64,000 nt of DNA from Alopecurus myosuroides (lineage: Eukaryota; Streptophyta; Magnoliopsida; Poales; Poaceae). The notes beneath the pieces are model-generated. The model saw nothing but the letters and a program-made list of their open reading frames with translations, was not told where the DNA came from and ran no database searches. Positions 22,347 to 30,668 of this stretch are shown here, in pieces (position 1 is the first letter of the stretch; each line of letters begins with the position of its first letter). The position numbers were made by a program, and so were the translations under genes. The stretch covers positions 49,601,827-49,665,826 of the forward strand of contig CM054063.1 in assembly GCA_028641055.1 (NCBI GenBank). The letters run 5' to 3'.

Positions 22347-22740
22347 AAAACAAATTTCGAATTTCGGTGGCACCCCTGCGCGCCCAAAATTTTTTAGCGC
22401 CAAAATTTCAAAAGGTTAAGTTTGCACATTAACAACTTCTATATACTTTCAAATTTGACAAAAATTCTAACCTGAAAAATGCTAGAATTTGCAAAACTAA
22501 TTTAAATCCATTTTTCGTTTAACTAAATAATTATTCTAACTATTGAAACTATTAATTATTTTTTCATTTGTATATAATTTGAATATAAAAATGTTACAAT
22601 TTTTGATTTCTCTTGTGATCTTCCTAATTCAAAGCGAGTTGTACCTTATTGACACGGTGAATTTGAGATCTTCGTCTACAACAGAAAAACCATAGTTTTC
22701 CTTCGAAGTTTTACTCTGCGCATCCACACGTATTTTCCCT
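22347..22740. other. AT-rich spacer; short open stretch 22629-22739 on minus strand
   Basis: Mostly AT-rich with no gene. On the minus strand, 22739-22629 is open for 36 codons ('VDAQSKTSKENYGFSVVDED') before a stop and adjoins the methyltransferase fragment. It could be another captured exon or chance. Confidence 0.3.
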
Positions 22741-23064
22741 TTATTCCGACCCCCGCTTGAAAACATAGTAACTTCCGTGTACGCTATCATTAGTGAGAGA
22801 CTTCACGTCGGCAATCTCAATTAAAGTGCCAGTTTGTGTCTGATCCCACCAACCCCTTAAAATCCTCCTATTAACTTCACCTATCTCAACTGAAATCACT
22901 CTCTTCATGTGGATGACAAGTCTGTGCAAAGCTATCTCTCCTCCTCCAATACCGGAGAATAAGGACTCCACATTAACACCATTGGGAAACATGTTCTTCA
23001 ACACCGACAAGTGGCAACCCACAGTATCAATTTGGAATGAATTGCCTTCCGTGTACGCTATCAT
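22741..23064 (-). pseudogene. Captured fragment of a DRM-type de novo DNA cytosine methyltransferase
   Basis: The 107-codon frame contains 'GNSFQIDTVGCHLSVLK' (motif X side), then 'LFSGIGGGEIALHRL' (motif I, AdoMet-binding), 'VISVEIGEVNR' (motif II region) and 'RGWWDQTQTGTLIEIADV'. The order motif X then motif I is the circular permutation specific to plant DRM enzymes (RNA-directed DNA methylation), which excludes MET1 or CMT. The N-terminal UBA domains, motifs VI-IX and the catalytic Pro-Cys motif are absent. A 34-bp direct repeat flanks the homologous part. Homology stops sharply before 'GNSF' and after 'SLT', as expected for gene capture by a transposon. No function as an enzyme is possible. 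Confidence 0.75.
22772..22805 (+). repeat. 34-bp direct repeat, copy 1, flanking DRM fragment
   Basis: Starts cttccgtgtacgctatcatt and ends gagagacttca. The second copy is at 23046-23079; no mismatch seen. Confidence 0.9.
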
Positions 23065-23079
23065 TAGTGAGAGACTTCA
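23046..23079 (+). repeat. 34-bp direct repeat, copy 2, flanking DRM fragment
   Basis: Same 34 bases as 22772-22805, in direct orientation 274 bp away, exactly at the edge of the methyltransferase homology. Confidence 0.9.
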
Positions 23080-23899
23080 GTTTGTATCGCGTGTGTTAGG
23101 TTTGAGTCAGTTGTGTGTTCAGTTTGGGCTATCCAACCAAACCCTTTGTGGCCTCCTGTATAAATGAGTGGCGCCTAGATTTTAGGGTAGACAAAAATTT
23201 GAGATTAAAGTTATCGAGAGGCTACTCCCGTGATGGGTCGCCGTTTGCGAGTTTATACTGATTTTGCTGGCTGATCTTGTTGATCTGTCTATAATTACGT
23301 GCGTAGGATTGATTATTTATTTGTCCAATATTTTCGGATCACGTGGATCCGTATCAAAAATGGATACGATCGTAATTTTTTTCTGGATTTTTTGACATTT
23401 ATAAAATGACTTTAAAAAACGGGGTAGATGCTCCCATGTGGCGTGGAGATGTATATTTTCCGGCAACCAGTGTGTTAGCTGCAGATGCTGGAATTTTACC
23501 GAACCATGTGTCCAGTGGCATATAATTTCTTTCCCCGCAAAAATAATAGTACGAATTTCAACGATTTTGCTCAAATTTACTCAAAGAGAAATTACTTTAC
23601 TTTACTTAATAAAAGATTTAAGCGTGGTGGTCTGCGTGTCCTGTGAGGCCATCTGCCGCATTTTCTGTGGCTGAGTGTGGGCTTTATCGTTGCATGATGC
23701 TGCCTGTGGGCCGTTGGTCGATTTCATGCTCGTGCGTGCCGGATTCTTGTGCGTGTAGGGCGTGGACGTTCCCTACAAGCTCAATAGAGTAGTAGCACAT
23801 CTCACTAACCCACGCCATTACGGATCTGTTACAAGCTGATTATTACGGAAGAGCAGCGGGTAAGTAAAATTAACCGGGTGACTGATGGACGAAAAGTGG
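23080..23899. other. Intergenic region downstream of PMEI gene 1
   Basis: No supported gene, RNA or repeat seen. It holds the 3' flank of the minus-strand PMEI gene. Confidence 0.5.
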
Positions 23900-24472
23900 T
23901 CAGGCGGTGGACATGGAGGCTATCTCGATGACGGCGTGCGCGACGATGGCCATGGAGACGAACTGATCGTTCTCCCTGGGCAGCCCCGCCTCGCCGGCCA
24001 TGCCTGTGCACCCGTTCGGAACGTACCGCGCCGCCTCCACCACCTCCTGCGCGCCGCGGTACCGCCTGGCCGCCACGGACCGCGCCGCCCACTGCAGCGC
24101 TGGGACGGCGCCCGCGTAGAGCTGCAGGCACGAGCGCTTGCCCTTCGTGGCCTCGGCATCCGCCGCCGACGCTGGCTCCGCGGCGAGGGCGAGCGCGGAC
24201 TCGAGCCTGGCCTTGACCGCCGTGGCGTTGGCCGCCACCAGCCTGGTGGCGAGCGCCGCGAGCTCCGGCGTCCCGCGCGCAGAGCGGCAGGCGGAGGGAT
24301 CGACACAGAGCGCAGAGGTGCAGAGCTCCGGCGTGACGTAGAAGCCGCCCAGCCTCCCGCACAGCTGTTCCAGCGGCGTCGCCGCCGAGGTTCCGGCGTG
24401 GACGACGGCCGAGAGGAGGAAGGCAAGGAGGAGAGCACCAAGCAGAGAAGCGGAGGTGGCGGGCATAACCAT
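23900..24472 (-). CDS. Plant invertase/pectin methylesterase inhibitor-like protein 1 (190 aa)
   Basis: Secreted inhibitor of the PMEI/invertase-inhibitor family (four-helix bundle). Members bind pectin methylesterases in the wall or acid invertases; the target cannot be told from sequence. There is a clear signal peptide (residues 1 to about 26, hydrophobic 'LLGALLLAFLLSAVVHA'). The N-terminal hairpin region has Cys38, Cys51, Cys56 and Cys62. The bundle follows, with the later pair Cys115 ('SCLQLYAGAVPAL') and Cys155 ('YVPNGCTGMAGE'). The C-terminal 'ENDQFVSMAIVAHAVI' helix is typical. Length and lack of introns suit the family. The gene is head-to-head with the second family member at 25184, and both look intact. 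Confidence 0.85.
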   Translation of the reverse strand: MVMPATSASLLGALLLAFLLSAVVHAGTSAATPLEQLCGRLGGFYVTPELCTSALCVDPSACRSARGTPELAALATRLVAANATAVKARLESALALAAEPASAADAEATKGKRSCLQLYAGAVPALQWAARSVAARRYRGAQEVVEAARYVPNGCTGMAGEAGLPRENDQFVSMAIVAHAVIEIASMSTA

Positions 24473-24599
24473 GATGGAGTGTAGCGCCTCTCAGACGGTC
24501 ACTAGCGCGATCGGCCCCGGAGCTTTGTTGTTTTGTTTTATGATCAAGGCGAGGTTAAGTAAGAAAAGGTCATGTGCGGATCAACAATATCGTAAGTGG

Positions 24600-25030
24600 T
24601 AAGTCTTTAGATACATGAGTATCTTAAACCGTATTTTGTGCATTCAATAAAAAATTAGAACCGATATCACAGTAAGATACCAAATCTATTTTTTGTATCC
24701 GATACATTAGGAGTACATATAAATTGAGATAGCCATATCACAGTAAGATGGTAAATCTTGATATTGGTACTATCTAAATTTGTAATTTGATATCTTACTA
24801 TGATATCGGTATCTGATATTGGTATATAAATTTAGATACCGATATCAAAGTAAGATGTTAAATTTTGATATTGGTATCTAAATTTGTAATTTGGTATACT
24901 ATGATATCGGTATCTGACTATGATATTGGTATATAAATTTAGATACCGATATCAAGGTTTGGTATCTTATTGTGATATTGGTATATAAATTTATATTTAA
25001 TGCAGTAATAAGATACAGTTTAGGTACGCA
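24600..25030. repeat. AT-rich palindromic element between PMEI genes (MITE-like)
   Basis: Many inverted and direct copies of 'gatatcggtatct', 'agataccgatatca' and 'ggtatataaatttaga'. The ends are loosely inverted: 'gtatcttaaaccgtattttg' near 24630 against the complement of 'aataagatacagtttaggtac' near 25005-25025. The whole can fold back on itself. It fits a foldback or MITE-type element, but no known terminal motif or target duplication was identified. Confidence 0.55.
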
Positions 25031-25070
25031 GCATCCACCCAACCACACCCACGACGAGAGATAAAACGCA

Positions 25071-25089
25071 AATCCGATGAGAAAAACCA
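25071..25089 (+). repeat. 19-bp direct repeat upstream of PMEI gene 2
   Basis: aatccgatgagaaaaacca, repeated exactly at 25849-25867 past the gene. The pair brackets the gene like a long target duplication or a duplication scar. Confidence 0.8.
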
Positions 25090-25183
25090 TACAAGCCTCG
25101 CATGCTCCCATTCATTAGCTAGCCCACCTCACCGCCCTAATCAAATACGAGAGCTCGGTCAGACTTCACAGCACCAAGAAACC

Positions 25184-25732
25184 ATGACGCGCAGCTACAG
25201 CGCGCCGCTCCTCCTCATGCTCGCGCTGCTGGCCGCCGCTTCCTCCTCCAGCGCCGCCGCACCGGTCGACACGGTGGCCGACTCCTGCAACGCGATCCGC
25301 GACTTCGTGGACTACGCCTTCTGCGTCTCCGCGCTGCGCTCCGGCGGCGGCCCGAACGCCTCTACGATGGACCGGCACGCGCACCTCCTCGTCGCTGCCG
25401 ACCTGGCCGCGGCGCGCGGGGCATCGGCCGGGGACGCCGCCGAGGCGATGGCGCGCTCGGAGCGGGACCCAGCGGCACGCGACGGGTTGGAGGCGTGCGG
25501 ATTCCTGTATCGGGCGTCGTCGGTGCCGGCACTGCGGTTCTTGCGCGGGTACGCGGCGGCGCGGGCGTTGGACCAGGCGAAGTCGCTGCTGATGCTCACG
25601 GAGCAGGCCGGTATCGGGTGCGAAGCGGCGTTGGGAGGAGCGCCAGAGGCCAAGGGGAGGATGGCGGCGGCCAACAGCGAGTTCGAACAGCTCTCCAGGA
25701 TGGCCACCGCGCTGCTCAACAACCAACGCTAG
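25184..25732 (+). CDS. Plant invertase/pectin methylesterase inhibitor-like protein 2 (182 aa)
   Basis: Second PMEI-family protein. Signal peptide (residues 1-26, 'LLLMLALLAAASSSSAAA'). The conserved N-terminal pair is Cys35 and Cys47 ('DSCNAIRDFVDYAFCVSAL'), with helices containing 'LEACGFLYRASSVPALRFL' and the later Cys in 'GIGCEAALGG'. The last helix 'NSEFEQLSRMATALLNNQ' is family-typical. Intronless, very GC-rich, and strongly diverged from gene 1, so the duplication is old or the two were not derived locally. The ATG at 25184 sits in 'gaaaccatgacg'. It likely acts in the cell wall; target enzyme unknown. Confidence 0.82.
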   Translation: MTRSYSAPLLLMLALLAAASSSSAAAPVDTVADSCNAIRDFVDYAFCVSALRSGGGPNASTMDRHAHLLVAADLAAARGASAGDAAEAMARSERDPAARDGLEACGFLYRASSVPALRFLRGYAAARALDQAKSLLMLTEQAGIGCEAALGGAPEAKGRMAAANSEFEQLSRMATALLNNQR

Positions 25733-25848
25733 CTTCTGTGTGGAAGTGGTGACGTGGCACCTTGCCGGCGTCGACCAGCGCTAGCTTGTGTGACTGTGGG
25801 CCGGGTTTGAAGTGATGATGGTCTGGATGGATGTTAGTGATGCGTGCT

Positions 25849-25867
25849 AATCCGATGAGAAAAACCA
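25849..25867 (+). repeat. 19-bp direct repeat downstream of PMEI gene 2
   Basis: Exact match to 25071-25089. Confidence 0.8.
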
Positions 25868-25901
25868 AATCTTCCATTAATGGTGTGCTAAATCTTTCAT
25901 T

Positions 25902-26488
25902 TTTTTTTTAGAAATAGAGGTTTTTTTATAAAGGGAAATATATATTAATATCGTGGAGATACAAATTACATCCAGCCTCTCCAACAACGCATTAACCAGA
26001 GCCATTACGGATGCCCACAGCCGAAAGACAATAAGAAGACGAAATAGTCGCACAACCACCACCTAAACAACACCTGATGTCCAGCTCTTCAAAAGCAACG
26101 TTTTCAAGAAGAACGGTGCCAGACACAACCAATTAAGGCCAGACCTTGGGTTTTCACCCTGAAGATAATCTTCGCTCTCAAAACAATGTCTCCAATAAGA
26201 CCAATGGCAGCCACAACCAATTAAGGTCAGACCTTGGGTTTTCACCTTAAAAGGTAGAACTTTGGACTTCACGTATGTTGTCGCCCCCTCTTACATGCCG
26301 CTGCTCCAAGTCATGAAACACCAAGCCAGTTCTTCCTTGATGCAAATACTCTGAACGTCATTGCTAGTCCTCCAAATCTCAGCTTCGATGACCTTCTCCG
26401 CCTCTGACTTCACCATGGATTTGCCCATGGTGGCAACTGAAGCAGAGCTTCGCGCCGCTCTGTGCGTTGCGACCGAATACCATCCGAT
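25902..26488 (-). mobile_element. Unclassified retroelement remnant with poly(A) on minus strand; continues at 39705-40074
   Basis: A T-run at about 25901-25913 (poly(A) on the minus strand) ends a sequence that is interrupted by K1 at 26489 and resumes after it. No coding domain was recognised. A tandem 'accttgggttttcacc' duplication lies at about 26142 and 26232. A non-LTR retroelement 3' end is the most likely reading. Confidence 0.35.
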
Positions 26489-26970
26489 TGTCGCACCCTG
26501 GTTTCTAGGGGATACTCATCGGGCCGAACTGGATAGCAGATGCTTGGATTATGGGGCATAACTGCTCCCACATCCCAGCTTCCTGGTAGGCCTGCACTTA
26601 TGCGCGACAACACAAGCCCTGCTATTCCACCGTCGATGTAAACTATCCACTAGAGACCATAGGCACTACTGTCGACGTTCTTCATACCAATCACACATGG
26701 TACGTCAACAGCGTTAAACGGAATGATACCACAACATATCTCTAAGACACAAAAGATTGAAATAAGATTGCAAATAGCCTTCACTAAGGCAGAGAATAGC
26801 AAATACACTCATACAGAGGACACATGTCCCAACATAGCATCATTACATAGCAGCGGAAGCATTCAACAGGTCTGAGTACAGACAAATCCAAATAGGCTTA
26901 AGAAGCCGGGGAAAATAAAGAAGACGAAGCCCATCCACGAAGTCTCGAATCCTGCCCGGGTCCGCTATCT

Positions 26971-27130
26971 ACTCGTCTGCAGTCTCGTCGAACTCCACGA
27001 AGTAGCCATCCTGGTGATCATCGTAGCCGTAGTCGTCGTCTGCGTAAACCACAGCCCCAACGGGGTCAGTACATCCAAGTACTGGCAAGCAAGACTCACA
27101 CTTCATCAAAGAGTTACCCGTCAACACAAG
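26971..27130 (-). other. LTR-encoded conserved peptide block, K1 3' LTR copy
   Basis: The minus strand reads '...CESCLPVLGCTDPVGAVVYA' through 'DGYFVEFDETADE' to a stop at 26970-26972. The same frame and motifs occur in K2 (43431-43600) and K3 (about 50000-50162) with a 6-nt, frame-preserving length difference, and again in the other K1 LTR. Upstream of this block the K1 frame is broken by a small indel. Confidence 0.55.
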
Positions 27131-28261
27131 CATTGATGCTTGGGATCAACGGAAGAGATAGGTATTATAAAAGCTGCAGCGGGCTGCTCTAACCAACTAC
27201 AGAAAATAGCTACAAATTCCGGCTAACAGAAGAAGATAAGATCGAGGATTGTAACCAACTGAAAGATAACTTCAAACAAACCCATCCTGGATCTCGCCCC
27301 TTATCCGAAGAAGCAATCCGAGGATAACTCACACCGTTATATTAAAGATGAGTCAAGTTATTGTGTGAATAACCTATTACTAGTCAAGTTATTTAGCATT
27401 GGGTGATACATGGTTGATCATTATGTTTAAGTTGTCCTGAGTACTTGTTAGCCAGTACTTTCACCAAGTAATCCATAACCGCGGAAAACACGGCTTCTCG
27501 AGAAGATTTATCCCTGCAGGGTGTGCTCCAGTACCCGTACACACTCAAGTCACCAACTAAAACTTAGGTGGACTTGACACGACCCAAACCATCTCTACAA
27601 TCCATCCTAGGAGCCACGGAGCTATAAGGTCCCGGCCAGTCCGCCTAACCTAAGCGCAAGGGTGAAAACCACACCCCCCGGCACCACAGGCCTCGCCCTA
27701 TATGCATCATCATCATCACCAGTAACCAATGGGGGTACCTCCCATTATGCAAGGAGCAAATGGAACACCCGAACTAAGTGTGGCTCTTCGGACAAACTGC
27801 AGATCAAGTCTAAGTCGAGGGGGGTCCCATACTACCACCCGGATGCGGTGAGCACGCTCATCATGGATCAGTACACAAGACCCTTTTCCTATTAGGGTCG
27901 ACACTAGCAGGCCTCAAAACCACTTAGGGCCTCCTGCCGGTGCCTTATCATCAAATTATTATTACCATTAGCAATTAACAGGATTGATTGATTAAATTCG
28001 AGCCCCCGGTACAATAATAATAGTAGAAGAAGTAACCGACAACAGACTCGAGCAAAAGCAACCCTAAGCATGCTAGATGAGAACAGGCACAAGCAATGGC
28101 TGTAGGTATGGAGGTGAGGCAATATCATTGGTTCAGGGTATCATGTGATAGGTTCGGAGAACAAGCAACGATACATAGGGCTAGCAATAATAGACAAAAG
28201 GATAGTATCGACAACAAGTGTGGAAGGGAACTCGATGATTCATGTGAGTGATAACTTGCCT

Positions 28262-28340
28262 GCAAACCCAGTAGCCCGGTACTGAGCAAAAATCCTTAGA
28301 AGGGGTACCGTACGTCTCTTCGGTCTCAACGTCGTCGTCT
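28262..28340 (-). other. Exon-like block (79 nt) in K1 3' LTR
   Basis: On the minus strand, a 'tttgcttcttctc...tag' acceptor-like site, then a block encoding 'DDVETEETYGTPS', then the donor-like cag|gcaagt. K2 and K3 copies are 78 nt; K1 has one extra base and loses frame in the second half. Confidence 0.45.
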
Positions 28341-29370
28341 AAAGCGAGAAGAAGCAAACACACAATCGAAAGAGACGAACAATCAATACATGGCATAGGA
28401 TGCACAACCATGGGATGATGCATGTCATGTTAATAGATGCAGCAAAGTAAACTACTTGACAAGGTAACACAATTTAATTGGACCCATATGCAATGTGAAT
28501 TGCATATGGATGCAAATGGTTTAGGTTGAAGCAATGATCTACATTTGATTAACAAGTGTAAGTAGTTAAACATGATGCATGCATGATGATAATAAGAAGT
28601 AAACAAAGTTAGATGCAATTGAAAATGGGAAGTAACAAGTTGAGGAATTAATTATTAAGTTTGGGAATTTTGGTTACTTAATAGTGTTACACAAATAGTT
28701 GTTGTTTTCATCAAGTTAAGTTGCTCATAACCAATGACAAAGTTGATATTTGAGAAGGTTATGTTTTTCTGGTTGGAAAACATATTTTACATGTTCAAGA
28801 ATAATTAAATTTGAGCAAGTTATGATTTTAGCAATTTTAATTGAATTAAACAAGGTTTAAATTATTTAGGCAATTTAAATTATTCAAATCATGAAACAAA
28901 ATTTATATTTGAATTGGTGGTTCAAAATGGTATGGAAAACATATTTTATTTGTATGATTTGGACTAATAATGAATTAGTTATGGATTCTAGCAAATTGCA
29001 ATTGAATTATTTGAATTCAAATTTGAATTGCATTTTGAAAATTCAAAACAGGAAACAAAATTCATATTTGGGTAGAATACACTTTTCTGATTGGATTACA
29101 TATTTTATTTGTTCAATTCTGAGTTAGAATGGCCAAGATATGGTTTTTACAAATTGTTTGGTTCAAAAAAAAACATCTTGTGTAAAAAGAAACAGTGCAG
29201 GACTTTTCCCACCGTGGGGAAAAGAACCCACACTGGCTGACCAGTGGGCCAGTGCCACGGTGGCGCTGACTGGTGCGGGTAGGGGCTGAGGTGGCCGCGG
29301 CAGTCGATGACGTGTGGGACCTGGGGTGGGGCGCGCAGAGGAAAAAAAATGGGGAGGCAAATGCCTCCCC

Positions 29371-29427
29371 TGGGATTCGATCCCGGGTGTGGTTGCGAAC
29401 GCGCAAGGTGCGCTAGCCACTTGGGCT
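29371..29427 (-). other. tRNA-like A-box/B-box pair in K1 3' LTR
   Basis: The minus strand carries AGCCCAAGTGGCTAGCGC (29427-29410, A-box-like) and GGGATCGAATCCCA (29384-29371, B-box-like). The spacing from AGTGG to TCGA is 41 nt, as in a tRNA gene. Arms do not pair well enough to be a true tRNA. Confidence 0.5.
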
Positions 29428-30631
29428 GGAGCGATTCCTTGTCAGGTGAGCGCAGCGGAGGAAAGTTAAGGTGCGTTTTTTTTCCGTCAGTTAAATTTTA
29501 ACTGAACTTTCTTCTCTCGTGCAGGTTGCAGATGCCAGCGACAGGGGGCGGCCGGCGATCTGTGGTTGTGTGCGGCGCTCGGGCGGGCCGGCGCTGCCGT
29601 GCGGGTGGCCGGCCGTGTGCGGCTGCTGCGAGCTGGGCCGGAGAGGAGGAGGCGAACGGGGAGGAAGGGAGGCGACGAGGGCTCACCTCGATGAGCGACA
29701 GAGGGAGGCGGACGCCTGCAGTCGGTGGCGACGGGCGGCGAACAACGGATGGCGGCGGCGCTCCGACGGTTGTCGAGGGAGATGGAGGGCGCGGCGAGGT
29801 AGAGGGCGGCGGCCCCTTTCCATTCCCGGCCCTAGCGCGGCCGGGCAGGCACCAGGGCGCCGGCGGCGAGCCGGAGAGAGGCGGCGGTGTGGGGAGCTCG
29901 GTGGATACAGAGAAAGCGAGAGAGGGCAGCGTGAGAGAGAGGAAAAGAAGGCGAGCGGCGCGAGGGAGGAAGAGAGAACTAGGGCTAGGAGGGGCTCGGC
30001 CTCGAGCTAAAAGGGAGGAGTGGGGGAGCGGATCACCGTTGCTTCTCTCTGGTGCGGACGTGTCCACCATGGATGCACCTCCGTACTGTACGGAGGTAGG
30101 AGATACAGAACGTGGGGGGTATGGGCCAAAGAGAGTTGGGCTAGCCCAATTGGGCTGTCTGCTCTCTTCCACCCTCTTTTTTTTTCTGTTTATTACCTTT
30201 TTTTTTGCAGATTTGGGAAAATAGAGAGAAAACATATAGCTCTAGGGTTAGCAAAAACTTTTGGGACAAATTTTTACTGATTTATTTTTGTAACAACCTT
30301 GAATATTGAACTTTTGTTTTCCAATTATTTAATTGATGTTATTGTTTGGAAATTAAGTGATTTGAACAATTTTGGTATCAAAAAGAAATAATTGACTGTT
30401 AAGCCAATTTAAGTTTTTGATAACAATTTCGGTGGAAACAATTGTTGGTTTGTTTTGTAGTTTTTATTTGACACAAAGTAACATAACAAGTATGACAATT
30501 AATTGAATTTTGTTTTGGAATTCAAATGGAAACAAATAGAAAACAAGTGCAAAGATGATGACATGATGCAAAGCAATTAAATAACAAGAAGAAACATCTA
30601 GGGGGGAGATTTTCTTACTTGGGATGTTACA

Positions 30632-30650
30632 AAACGCCCCCCCTTGAAGG
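30632..30650 (-). other. K1 polypurine tract
   Basis: The minus strand reads TTCAAGGGGGGGCGTTT directly before the 3' LTR start TGTAACATCC. This is the plus-strand priming site of reverse transcription. Confidence 0.75.
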
Positions 30651-30668
30651 AATCGCGCCCCGAGATTC

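Larger units (their letters stand above)
24473..25183. promoter_or_regulatory. Shared divergent promoter region of the two PMEI genes
   Basis: 711 bp between the two start codons. Most of it is an AT-rich palindromic repeat (24600-25030). No confident TATA box was seen for either gene; 'ataaaacg' at about 25061 is a weak candidate for gene 2. Confidence 0.5.
26489..30631 (-). repeat. K1 3' LTR (4143 bp)
   Basis: Minus-strand start TGTAACATCCCAAG at 30631, end ...AGGGTGCGACA at 26489. Nearly identical to 35537-39699 except for scattered substitutions, small indels and one strongly diverged block (about 28585-28700 against 37633-37755). Contains the shared LTR modules: GC-rich U3/R region, tRNA-like A/B boxes, exon-like block and C-terminal peptide block. 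The long GC-rich ORFs inside (29498-30235 on both strands) are not supported as genes. Confidence 0.92.

Noticed and set aside
22741..23064. Working DNA methyltransferase gene
   Set aside because: Only motifs X to II are present; no catalytic Cys motif, no UBA domains and sharp homology edges.
29371..29427. Functional tRNA gene in the LTR
   Set aside because: A and B boxes have tRNA spacing, but acceptor and T stems do not pair; kept only as a tRNA-like module.
29498..30235. Long GC-rich ORFs on both strands of the K1 LTR (also 38546-39365)
   Set aside because: Present on both strands, no domain, not conserved in K2-K4; explained by GC-rich leader sequence in the LTR.
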